Below are positions 23,037 through 34,788 of a stretch of DNA of 64,000 nucleotides, piece after piece (the first letter of the stretch is position 1; every line of letters starts with the position of its first letter). This DNA comes from Orychophragmus violaceus (Eukaryota; Streptophyta; Magnoliopsida; Brassicales; Brassicaceae): the NCBI GenBank assembly GCA_030180135.1, contig CM058239.1:115229318-115293317 (forward strand), written 5' to 3'. The translations under genes were made by a program, and so were the position numbers. Below the pieces are notes generated by a model. The model saw nothing but the letters and a program-made list of their open reading frames with translations. It was not told the DNA's origin and ran no database searches.

Positions 23037-26000
23037 TGCAAGTTTCCATGACCCAGGAAGAATTGGATCGAGTTTTTTTGAAACTATCATGACCAAAACC
23101 CTTAAAATGGGATATAAAAGAGGTCTTGTGAAGAAATTGGTGGAAAAAACAATGACGGGATAGGATAAACTGATTCTATCCACCGGGGGAAGGATCCTAA
23201 GGCCAAAACCTCCTAATGGACTGACGGGAAGGACTATCTCGGCCATACTGACTAACGGGATGGATTATCCTGACCAGATGCACCGCCGAGAAGGATTCTA
23301 AGGCCAAAATGCAAGTTTCCACCAATGACGGGATGGATTATCCTTTCCAGATGCACCGCCGAGAAGGATTCTAAGGGGCCAAAAAACCACCCTAATGACG
23401 TAAGGTGTGGAATCCCTCGGCCAAAACAACAAAGGACTAGCATTCTCGCGATGGATTATCCTGACCAGATGCACCGCCGAGAAGGATTCTAAGGCCAAAA
23501 CCTCCTAATGGACTGACGGGAAGGACTATCTCGGCCATACTGACTGACGTGATGGATTATCCTGACCAGATGCACCGCCGAGAAGGATTCTAAGGCCAAA
23601 ACCTCCTAATGAACTGAGGTGAAGGACTATCTTGGCCATACTGACTAACGGGATGGAAACGAACTGACGGGAAGGACTATCTCGGCCATACTGACTGACG
23701 TGATGGATTATCCTGACCAGATGCACCGCCGAGAAGGATTCTAAGGCCAAAACCTCCTAATGAACTGACGTGAAGGACTATCTTGGCTATACTGACTAAC
23801 GGGATGGAAACGAACTGACGGGAAGGACTATCTCGGCCATACTGACTGACGTGATGGATTATCCTGACCAGATGCACCGCCGAGAAGGATTCTAAGGCCA
23901 AAACCTCCTAATGGACTGACGGGAAGGATTATCTCGGCCATACTGACTGACGGGACGGAAACGAACTAACGTGAAGGACTATCTCGGCCATACTGACTAA
24001 CGGGATGGAAACGAACTGACGGGAAGGACTATCTCGGCCATACTGACTAACGGGATGGATTATCCTGACCAGATGCACCGCCGAGAAGGATTCTAAGGCC
24101 AAAATGCAAGTTTCCATGACCCAGGAAGAATTGGATCGAGTTTTTTTGAAACTATCATGACCAAAACCCTTAAAATATGATATAAAAGAGGTCTGGCGAA
24201 GAAATTGGTGGAAAAAACAATGACGGGATAGGATAAACTGATTCTATCAACCGGGGGAAGGATCCTAAGGCCAAAACCTCCTAATGGACTACCGAGATGG
24301 AAACGAACTGACGGGAAGGACTATCTCAGCCATACTGACTGACGTGATGGATTATCCTGACCGGATGAACCGCCGGGAAGGATCCTAAGGCCAAAACCTC
24401 CTAATGGACTGACGCAAAGGACTATCTTGGCCATACTGACTAACTGGATGGATTATCATGACCGGATGAACCGCCGGGAAGGATCCCAAGACCAAAAAAC
24501 CACCCTAAATGACGTAAGGTGTGGAATCCCTCGACCAAAAAAACAAAGGACTAGCATTCTCGAGGCCAGAATGACTGACGGGATGGAAACGAATTGACGG
24601 AAAGGACGATCTTGGCCATACTGACCAACGTGATGGATTATCCTGACCAGATGCACCGCCGAGAAGGATTCTAAGGCCAAAATGCAAGTTTCCATGACCC
24701 AGGAAGAATTGGATCGAGTTTTTTTGAAACTATCATGACCAAAACCCTTAAAATGGGATATAAAAGAGGTCTGGTCAAGAAATTGGTGGAAAAAACAATG
24801 ACGGGATAGGATAAACTGATTCTATCCACCGGGGGAAGGATCCTAAGGCCAGAAACTCCTAATGGACTGACGGGAAAGACTATCTCGGCCATACTGACTA
24901 ACGGGATGGATTATCCTGACCAGATGCACCGCCGAGAAGGATTCTAAGGCCAAAATGCAAGTTTCCACTAATGACGGGATGGATTATCCTTTCCAGATGC
25001 ACCGCCGAGAAGGATTCTAAGGGGCCAAAAAACCACCCTAATGACGTAAGGTGTGGAATCCCTCGGCCAAAACAACAAAGGACTAGCATTCTCGCGATGG
25101 ATTATCCTGACAAGATGCACCGCCGAGAAGGATTCTAAGACCAAAACCTCCTAATGGACTGACGGGAAGGACTATCTCGGCCATACTGACTGACGTGATG
25201 GATTATCCTGACCAGATGCACCGCCGAGAAGGATTCTAAGGCCAAAACCTCCTAATGAACTGACGTGAAGGACTATCTTGGCCATACTGACTAACGGGAT
25301 GGAAACAAACTGACGGGATGGAAACGAACTGACGGGAAGGACTATCTCGGCCATACTGACTGGCGTGATGGATTATCCTGACCAGATGCACCGCCGAGAA
25401 GGATTCTAAGGCCAAAACCTCCTAATGAACTGACGTGAAGGACTATCTTGGCCATACTGACTAACGGGATGGAAACGAACTGACGGGAAGGACTATCTCG
25501 GCCATACTGACTGACGTGATGGATTATCCTGACCAGATGCACCGCCGAGAAGGATTTTAAGGCCAAAACCTCCTAATGGACTGACGGGAAGGACTATCTC
25601 GGCAATACTGACTAACGGGACGGAAACGAACTGACGTGAAGGACTATCTCGGCCATACTGACTAACGGGATGGAAACGAACTGACGGGAAGGACTATCTC
25701 GGCCATACTGACTAACGGGATGGAAACGAACTGACAGGAAGGACTATCTCGGCCATACTGACTAACGGGATGGATTATCCTGACCGGATGAACCGCCGGG
25801 AAGGATCCTAAGGCCAAAAAACCACCCTAAATGACGTAAGGTGTGGAATCCCTCGACCAAAAAAAACAAAGGACTAGCATTCTCGCGGCGAGAATGACTG
25901 ACGGGATGGAAACGAACTGACGGGAATGACTATCACGGCCATACTGACTGACGGGATGGAAACGAACTGACGGGAAGGACTATCTCGGCCATACTGACTG

Positions 26001-26085
26001 ACGGAAGGACTATCTCGGCCATACTGACTAACGGGATGGATTATCCTGACCAAATGCACCGCCGAGAAGGATTCTAAGGCCAAAA
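23037..26085 (+). repeat. Zone C block 3 (3,049 bp)
   Basis: L273 23,037; K' 23,310; S/T; Lpart 24,105; S; K; L273 24,683; K' 24,956; S/T; K near 25,795; S to 26,085. K' to K' is 1,646 bp for the third time. It shares GATGGATTATCCTGACAAG after the second K' with blocks 1 and 2 (17,920, 22,079, 25,097), a marker that the three blocks descend from one. Confidence 0.9.
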
Positions 26086-26954
26086 TGCAAGTTGACCCAG
26101 GAAGAATTGGATCGAGTTTTTTTGAAACTATCATGACCAAAACCCTTAAAATGGGATATAAAAGAGGTCTGGTGAAGAAATTGGTGGAAAACAAATGACC
26201 CGAAAAACCCGTCTATACACCGTGGGAAGGTTATAGCCTACCGAGAACCAAGGTTCCTTGACCCGAAAAAATTGACTCGAGTTTTTTTGAAACTATCAAG
26301 ACCCAAACCTCTCAAATGGATAACAAAGAGGTCTGGTGAAGAAATTGGTGGAAAAAACAATGACGGGATAGGATAAACTGATTCTATCCACCGGGGGAAG
26401 GATCCTAAGGACAAAACCTCATAATGGACTGACGGGAAGGACTATCTCGGCCATACTGACTAACGGGATGGATTATCCTGACCAGATGCACCGCCGAGAA
26501 GGATTTTAAGGCCAAAATGCAAGTTTCCATGACCCAAGAAGAATTGGATCGAGTTTTTTTTAAACTATCATGACCAAAACCCTTAAAATGGGATATAAAA
26601 GAGGTCTGGTGAAGAAATTGGTGGAAAACAAATGACCCGAAAAACCCGTCTATACACCGTGGGAAGGTTATAGCCTACCGAGAACCAAGGTTCCTTGACC
26701 CGAAAAAATTGACTCGAGTTTTTTTGAAACTATCAAGACCCAAACCTCTCAAATGGATAACAAAGAGGTCTGGTGAAGAAATTGGTGGAAAAAACAATGA
26801 CGGGATAGGATAAACTGATTCTATCCACCGGGGGAAGGATCCTAAGGCCAAAACCTCCTAATGGACTGACGGGAAGGACTATCTCGGCCATACTGACTAA
26901 CGGGATGGATTATCCTGACCAGATGCACAGCCGAGAAGGATTCTAAGGCCAAAA
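26086..26954 (+). repeat. L units of 432 and 437 bp
   Basis: The first unit (26,086-26,517) lacks 5 bp near its start: TGCAAGTTGACCC in place of TGCAAGTTTCCATGACCC. The second (26,518-26,954) is full length and carries TTTTTTTTAAAC where most have TTTTTTTGAAAC. A K' unit follows. Confidence 0.93.
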
Positions 26955-28082
26955 TGCAAGTTTCCACCAATGACGGGATGGATTATCCTTTCCAGATGCA
27001 CCGCCGAGAAGGATACTAAGGGGCCAAAAAACCACCCTAATGACGTAACGTGTAGTATCCCTCGGCCAAAACAACAAAGGACTAGCATTCTCGCGATGGA
27101 TTATCCTGACCAGATGCACCGCCGAGAAGGATTCTAAGGCCAAAACCTCCTAATGGACTGACGGGAAGGACTATCTCGGCCATACTGACTGACGTGATGG
27201 ATTATCTTGACCAGATGCACCGCCGAGAAGGATTCTAAGGCCAAAACCTCCTAATGAACTGACGTAAAGGACTATCTTGGCCATACTGACTAACGGGATG
27301 GAAACGAACTGACGGGATGGAAACGAACTGACGGGAAGGACTATCTCGGCCATACTGACTGACGTGATGGATTATCCTGACCAGATGCACCGCCGAGAAG
27401 GATTCTAAGGCCAAAACCTCATAATGAACTGACGTGAAGGACTATCTTGGCCATACTGACTAACGGGATGGAAACGAACTGACGGGAAGGACTATCTCGG
27501 CCATACTGACTGACGTGATGGATTATCCTGACCAGATGCACCGCCGAGAAGGATTCTAAGGCCAAAACCTCCTAATGAACTGACGGGAAGGACTATCTCG
27601 GCCATACTGACTGATGGGACGGAAACGATCTGACGTGAAGGACTATCTCGGCCATACTGACTAACGGGATGGAAACGAACTGACGGGAAGGACTATCTCG
27701 GCCATACTGACTAACGGGATGGAAACGAACTGACGGGAAGGACTATCTCGGCCATACTGACTAACGGGATGGATTATCCTGACCGGATGAACCGCCGGGA
27801 AGGATCTTAAGGCCAAAAAACCACCCTAAATGACGTAAGGTGTGGAATCCCTCGACCAAAAAAACAAAGGACTAGCATTCTCGCGGCGAGAATGACTGAC
27901 GGGATGGAAACGAATTGACGGGAATGACTATCTCGGCCATACTGACTGACGGGATGGAAACGAACTGACGGGAAGGACTATCTCGGCCATACTGACTGAC
28001 GGAAGGACTATCTCGGCCATACTGACTACGGGATGGATTATCCTGACCAGATGCACCGCCGAGAAGGATTCTAAGGCCAAAA
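26955..28082 (+). repeat. K', S/T array, K and S units
   Basis: K' 26,955-27,095; S/T to about 27,776; K 27,777-27,911; S to 28,082. K' carries private changes GTAACGTGTAGTATCCC near 27,046, where others read GTAAGGTGTGGAATCCC. This is the same half-block that ends higher-order repeat A and block C1. Confidence 0.88.
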
Positions 28083-29393
28083 TGCAAGTTTTCATGACCC
28101 AGGAAGAATTGGATCGAGTTTTTTTGAAACTATCATGACCAAAACCCTTAAAATGGGATATAAAAGAGGTCTGGTGAAGAAATTGGTGGAAAACAAATGA
28201 CCCGAAAAACCCGTCTATACACCGAGGGAAGGTTATAGCCTACCGAGAACCAAGGTTCCTTGACCCGAAAAAATTGACTCGAGTTTTTTTGAAACTATCA
28301 AGACCCAAACCTCTCAAATGGATAACAAAGAGGTTTGGTGAAGAAATTGGTGGAAAAAACAATGACGGGATAGGATAAACTGATTCTATCCACCGGGGGA
28401 AGGATCCTAAGGCCAAAACCTCCTAATGGACTGACGGGAAGGACTATCTCGGCCATACTGACTAACGGGATGGATTATCCTGACCAGATGCACCGCCGAG
28501 AAGGATTCTAAGGCCAAAATGCAAGTTTCCATGACCCAGGAAGAATTGGATCAAGTTTTTTTGAAACTATCATGACCAAAACCCTTAAAATGGGATATAA
28601 AAGAGGCCTGGTGAAGAAATTGGTGGAAAACAAATGACCCGAAAAACCCGTCTATACACCGTGGGAAGGTTATAGCCTACCGAGAACCAAGGTTCCTTGA
28701 CCCGAAAAAATTGACTCGAGTTTTTTTGAAACTATCAAGACCCAAACCTCTCAAATGGATATCAAAGAGGTCTGGTGAAGAAATTGGTGGAAAAAACAAT
28801 GACGGGATAGGATAAACTGATTCTATCCACTGGGGGAAGGATCCTAAGGCCAAAACCTCCTAATGGACTGACGGGAAGGACTATCTCGGCCATACTGACT
28901 AACGGGATGGATTATCCTGACCAGATGCACCGCCGAGAAGGATTCTAAGGCCAAAATGCAAGTTTCCATGACCCAGGAAGAATTGGATCGAGTTTTTTTG
29001 AAACTATCATGACCAAAACCCTTAAAATGGGATATAAAAGAGGTCTGGTGAAGAAATTGGTGGAAAACAAATGACCCGAAAAACCCGTCCATACACCGTG
29101 GGAAGGTAATAGCCTACCGAGAACCAAGGTTCCTTGACCCGAAAAAATTGACTCGAGTTTTTTTGAAACTATCAAGACCCAAACCTCTCAAATGGATAAC
29201 AAAGAGGTCTGGTGAAGAAATTGATGGAAAAAACAATGACGGGATAGGATAAACTGATTCTATCCACCGGGGGAAGGATCCTAATGCTAAAACCTCCTAA
29301 TGGACTGACTGGAAGGACTATCTCGGCCATACTGACTAACGGGATGGATTATCCTGACCAGATGCACCGCCGAGAAGGATTCTAAGGCCAAAA
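28083..29393 (+). repeat. Three 437-bp L units
   Basis: Starts at 28,083, 28,520 and 28,957, each 437 bp. Private changes include GGATCAAGTTTTTTTG at about 28,550 and GAAATTGATGGAAAA near 29,220. Confidence 0.94.
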
Positions 29394-29995
29394 TGCAAGT
29401 TTCCATGACCCAGGAAGAATTGGATCGAGTTTTTTTGAAACTATCATGACCAAAACCCTTAAAATGGGATATAAAAGAGGTCTGGTGAAGAAATTGGTGG
29501 AAAACAAATGACCCGAAAAACCCGTCTATACACCGTGGGATGGTTATAGCCTACCGAGAACCAAGGTTCCATGACCCGAAATAATTGACTCGAGTTTTTT
29601 TGAAACTATCAAGACCCAAACCTCTCAAATGGATAACAAAGAGGTCTGGTGAAGAAATTGGTGGAAAACAAATGACCCGAAAAACCCGTCTATACACCGT
29701 GGGAAGGTTATAGCCTACCGAGAACCAAGGTTCCATGACCCGGAAAAAATTGACTCTAGTTTTTTTGAAACTATCAAGACCCAAACCTCTCAAATGGATA
29801 ACAAAGAGGTCTGGTGAAGAAATTGGTGGAAAAAACAATGACGGGATAGGATAAACTGATTCTATCCACCGGGGGAAGGATCCTAAGGCCAAAACCTCCT
29901 AAGGGACTGACGGGAAGGACTATCTCGGCCATACTGACTAACAGGATGGATTATCCTGACCAGATGCACCGCCGAGAAGGATTCTAAGGCCAAAA
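29394..29995 (+). repeat. 602-bp L unit with three half-repeats
   Basis: The period is 602 bp, that is 437 + 165. The linker plus second half (GACCCGAAAAACCCGTC to GGTGGAAAA) occurs twice, giving three GA-T7-GAAACTATCA blocks near 29,429, 29,595 and 29,760. The extra copy has CCCGGAAAAAATTGACTCTAG, so it lacks the usual CTCGAG. It is the only 602-bp form I see in the window. Confidence 0.93.
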
Positions 29996-30431
29996 TGCAA
30001 GTTTCCATGACCTAGGAAGAATTGGATCGAGTTTTTTTGAAACTATCATGACCAAAACCCTTAAAATGGGATATAAAAAAGGTCTGGTGAAGAAATTGGT
30101 GGAAAAAAATGACCCGAAAAACCCGTCTATACACCGTGGGAAGGTTATAGCCTACCGAGAACCAAGGTTCCTTGACCCAAAAAAATTGACTCGAGTTTTT
30201 TTGAAACTATCAAGACCCAAACCTCTCAAATGGATAACAAAGAGGTCTGGTGAAGAAATTTGTGGAAAAAACAATGACGGGATAGGATAAACTGATTCTA
30301 TCCACCGGGGGAAGGATCCTAATGCCAAAACCTCCTAATGGACTGACGGGAAGGACTATCTTGGCCATACTGACTAACGGGATGGATTATCCTTACCAGA
30401 TGCACCGCCGAGTAGGATTCTAAGGCCAAAA
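29996..30431 (+). repeat. 436-bp L unit with CCTAGG marker
   Basis: It carries the rare variant CATGACCTAGGAAG and the block marker CGAGTAGGATTC near its end (30,410). Both variants recur together at 40,215-40,651 and 44,423-44,859, showing that these are copies of one block. Confidence 0.92.
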
Positions 30432-31512
30432 TGCAAGTTTCCATGACCCAGGAAGAATTGGATCGAGTTTTTTTGAAACTATCATGACCAAAACCCTTAA
30501 AATGGGATATAAAAGAGGTCTGGTGAAGAAATTGGTGGAAAAAACAATGACGGGATAGGATAAACTGATTCTATCCACCGGGGGAAGGATCCTAAGGCCA
30601 AAACCTCCTAATGGACTGATGGGAAGGACTATCTCGGCCATACTGACTAACAGGATGAATTATCCTAACCAGATGCACCGCCGAGAAGGATTCTAAGGCC
30701 AAAATGCAAGTTTCCACCAATGACGGGATGGATTATCCTTTCCAGATGCACCGCCGAGAAGGATTCTAAAGGGCCAAAAAACCACCCTAATGACGTAAGG
30801 TGTGGAATCCCTCGGCCAAAACAACAAAGGACTAGCATTCTCGCGATGGATTATCCTGACCAGATTCACCGCCGAGAAGGATTCTAAGGCCAAAATCTCC
30901 TAATGGACTGACAGGAAGGACTATCTCGGCCATACTGACTGACGTGATGGATTATCCTGACCAGATGCACCGCCGAGAAGGATTCTAAGGCCAAAACCTC
31001 CTAATGAACTGACGTGAAGGACTATCTTGGCCATACTGACTAACGGGATGGAAACAAACTGACGGGAAGGACTATCTCGGCCATACTGACTAACGGGATG
31101 GAAACGAACTGACAGGAAGGACTATCTCGGCCATACTGACTAACGGGATGGAAACGAACTGACGGGAAGGACTATCTTGGCCATACTGACTAACGGGATG
31201 GATTATCATGACCGGATGAACCGCCGGGAAGGATCCTAAGGCCAAAAAACCACCCTAAATGACGTAAGGTGTGGAATCCCTCGACCAAAAAAACAAAGGA
31301 CTAGCATTCTCGCGGCCAGAATGACTGACGGGATGGAAACGAACTGACGGGAATGACTATCTCGGCCATACTGACTGACGGGATGGAAACGAACTGACGG
31401 GAAGGACTATCTCGGCCATACTGACTGACGGAAGGACTATCTCGGCCATACTGACTAACGGGATGGATTATCCTGACCAGATGCACCGCCAAGAAGGATT
31501 CTAAGGCCAAAA
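30432..31512 (+). repeat. L273, K', S/T, K and S
   Basis: L273 30,432-30,704; K' 30,705-30,845; S/T to about 31,205; K with CCACCCTAAATGACG near 31,250; S to 31,512. Marker TTCTAAAGGGCC (others TTCTAAGGGGCC) is shared with the copies near 38,595, 40,987 and 45,195. Confidence 0.9.
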
Positions 31513-33549
31513 TGCAAGTTTCCATGACCCATGAAGAATTGGATCGAGTTTTTTTGAAACTATCATGACCAAAACCCTTAAAATGGGATATAAAAGAGGT
31601 CTGGTGAAGAAATTGGTGGAAAACAAATGACCCGAAAAACCCGTCTATACACCGTGGGAAGGTTATAGCCTACCGAGAACCAAGGTTCCTTGACCCGAAA
31701 AAATTGACTCGAGTTTTTTTGAAACTATCAAGACCCAAACCTCTCAAATGGATAACAAAGAGGTCTGGTGAAGAAATTGGTGGAAAAAACAATGACGGGA
31801 TAGGATAAACTGATTCTATCCACCGGGGGAAGGATCCTAAGGCCAAAACCTCCTAATGGACTGACGGGAAGGAATATCTCGGCCATACTGACTAACAGGA
31901 TGGATTATCCTGACCAGATGCACCGCCGAGAAGGATTCTAAGGCCAAAATGCAAGTTTCCATGACCCAGGAAGAATTGGATCGAGTTTTTTTGAAACTAT
32001 CATGACCAAAACCCTTAAAATGGGATATAAAAGAGGTCTGGTGAAGAAATTGGTGGAAAACAAATGACCCGAAAAACCCGTCTATACACCGTGGGAAGGT
32101 TATAGCCTACCGAGAACCAAGGTTCCTTGACCCGAAAAAATTGACTCGAGTTTTTTTTAAACTATCAAGACCCAAACCTCTCAAATGGATAACAAAGAGG
32201 TCTGGTGAAGAAATTGGTGGAAAAAACAATGACGGGATAGGATAAACTGATTCTATCCACCGGGGGAAGGATCCTAAGGCCAAAACCTCCTAATGGACTG
32301 ACGGGAAGGAATATCTCGGCCATACTGACTAACAGGATGGATTATCCTGACCAGATGCATTGCCAAGAAGGATTCTAAGGCCAAAATGCAAGTTTCCATG
32401 AGAACTATCAAGTTTCCATGACCCAGGAAGAATTGGATCGAGTTTTTTTGAAACTATCATGACCAAAACCCTTAAAATGGGATAACAAAGAGGTCTGGTG
32501 AAGAAATTGGTGGAAAAAACAATGACGGGACAGGATAAACTGATTCTATCCACCGGGGGAAGGATCCTAAGGCCAAAACCTCCTAATAGACTGACGGGAA
32601 GGACTATCTCGGCCATACTGACTAACGGGATGGATTATCCTGACCAGATGCACCGCCGAGAAGGATTCTAAGGCCAAAATGCAAGTTTCCATGACCCAGG
32701 AAGAATTGGATCGAGTTTTTTTGAAACTATCATGACCAAAACCCTTAAAATGGGATATAAAAGAGGTCTGGTGAAGAAATTGGTGGAAAAAATGACCCGA
32801 AAAACCCGTCTATACACCGTGGGAAGGTTATAGCCTACCGAGAACCAAGGTTCCTTGACCCGAAAAAATTGACTCGAGTTTTTTTTAAACTATCAAGACC
32901 CAAACCTCTCAAATGGATAACAAAGAGGTCTGGTGAAGAAATTGGTGGAAAAAACAATGACGGGATAGGATAAACTGATTCTATCCACCGGGGGAAGGAT
33001 CCTAAGGCCAAAACCTCCTAATGGACTGACGGGAAGGAATATCTCGGCCATACTGACTAACGGGATGGATTATCCTGACCAGATGCACCGCCGAGAAGGA
33101 TTCTAAGGCCAAAATGCAAGTTTCCATGACCCAGGAAGAATTGGATCGAGTTTTTTTGAAACTATCATGACCAAAACCCTTAAAATGGGATATAAAAGAG
33201 GTCTTGTGAAGAAATTGGTGGAAAACAAATGACCCAAAAAACCCGTCTATACACCGTGGGAAGGTTATAGCCTACCGAGAACCAAGGTTCCATGACCCGA
33301 AAAAAATTGACTCGAGTTTTTTTGAAACTATCAAGACCCAAACCTCTCAAATGGATAACAAAGAGGTCTGGTGAAGAAATTGGTGGAAAAAACAATGACG
33401 GGATAGGATAAACTGATTCTATCCACCGGGGGAAGGATACTAAGGCCAAAACCTCCTAATGGACTGACGGGAAGGACTATCTCGGCCATACTGACTAACG
33501 GGATGGATTATCCTGACCAGATGCACCGCCGAGAAGGATTCTAAGGCCA
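31513..33549 (+). repeat. Five L-type units (437, 437, 293, 435, 435 bp)
   Basis: Starts at 31,513, 31,950, 32,387, 32,680 and 33,115. The 293-bp unit is a recombinant described separately. The 435-bp unit at 32,680 lost two bases in GGTGGAAAAAATGACCC. The last unit ends directly in a K (GGCCATAAAACCACCC). Copies lie at 41,733-43,748 and 45,941-47,957. Confidence 0.92.
32387..32679 (+). repeat. Hybrid L unit, 293 bp, with 20-bp insertion
   Basis: CCCTTAAAATGGGATAACAA joins half 1 directly to half 2, upstream of the crossover point used in the ordinary L273. An extra 20 bp, AGAACTATCAAGTTTCCATG, near 32,400 repeats part of the neighbouring sequence. Without it the unit would be 273 bp, like its copies at 42,606 and 46,815. 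Confidence 0.9.
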
Positions 33550-34788
33550 TAAAACCACCCTAAATGACGTAAGGTGTGGAATCCCTCGGCCAAAACAACA
33601 AAGGACTAGCATTCTCGCGGCCAGAATGACTGACGGGACGAAAACGAACTGACGTGAAGGACTATCTCGGCCATACTGACTAACGGGATGGAAACGAACT
33701 GACGGGAAGGACTATCTCGGCCATACTGACTGACGTGATGGATTATCCTAACCAGATGCACCGCCGGGAAGGATCCTAAGGCCAAAAAACCACCCTAAAT
33801 GACGTAAGGTGTGGAATCCCTCGGCCAAAAAAACAAAGGACTAGCATTCTCGCGGCCAGAATGACTGACGGGACGGAAACGAACTGACGTGAAGGACTAT
33901 CTCGGCCATACTGACTAACGGGATGGAAACGAACTGACGGGAAGGACTATCTCAGCCATACTGACTGACGTGATGGATTATCCTGACCGGATGAACCGCC
34001 GGGAAGGATCCTAAGGCCAAAACCTCCTAATGGACTGACGGGAAGGACTATCTCGGCCATACTGACTAACGGGATGGATTATCCTGACCAGATGAACCTC
34101 CGGGAAGGATCCTAAGGCCAAAAAACCACCCTAAATGACGTAAGGTGTGGAATCCCTCGGCCAAAACAACAAAGGACTAGCATTCTCGCGGCCACAATGA
34201 CTGACGGGATGGAAACGGACTGACGGGAATAACTATATCGGCCATACTGACTGACGGGATGGAAACGAACTGACGGAAAGGACTATCTTGGCCATACTGA
34301 CTAACGTGATGGATTATCCTGACCAGATGCACCGCCGAGAAGGATTCTAAGGCCAAAATGCAAGTTTCCATGACCCAGGAAGAATTTGATCGAGGTTTTT
34401 TGAAACTATCATGACCAAAACCCTTAAAATGGGATATAAAAGAGGTCTGGTGAAGAAATTGGTGGAAAACAAATGACCCGAAAAACCCGTCTATACACCG
34501 TGGATGGAAACGAACTGACGGGAAGGACTATCTCGGCCATACTGACTAACGGGATGGATTATCATGACCAGATGAACCGCCGGGAAGGATCCTAAGACCA
34601 AAAACCCACCCTAAATGACGTAAGGTGTGGAATCCCTCGACCAAAAAAACAAAGGACTAGCATTCTCGCGGCCAGAATGACTGACGGGATGGAAACGAAC
34701 TGACGGAAAGGACTATCTTGGCCATACTGACTAACGTGATGGATTATCCTGACCAGATGCACCGCCGAGAAGGATTCTAAGGCCAAAA
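33550..34788 (+). repeat. K-S array with 235-bp spacing and a truncated L
   Basis: CCCTAAATG lies at 33,558, 33,793, 34,129 and near 34,610. The first two are 235 bp apart (one K plus two S); the second and third are 336 bp apart (two more S units). A truncated L (34,359-34,504) interrupts the array. The stretch is copied at 47,958-49,196 and partly at 50,630-51,438. Confidence 0.9.
34359..34504 (+). repeat. Truncated L unit fused to S
   Basis: L stops at TCTATACACCGTGG and continues as ATGGAAACGAACTGACGGG of an S unit. The identical joint at 48,912 shows that the truncation predates the 14,408-bp duplication. Private: GATCGAGGTTTTTTGAAAC, with the T run reduced. Confidence 0.9.

Noticed and set aside
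29551..29892. Minus-strand 113-codon frame with a repeated internal peptide
   Set aside because: The internal peptide repeat is simply the third 165-bp sub-repeat of the 602-bp L unit, which happens to keep frame (165 is divisible by 3).
30048..30290. Plus-strand open frame of 80 codons rich in Lys
   Set aside because: It lies inside one L unit and exists only because of a 1-bp change in the A run (GGTGGAAAAAAATGACCC). Sister L units are closed in this frame.
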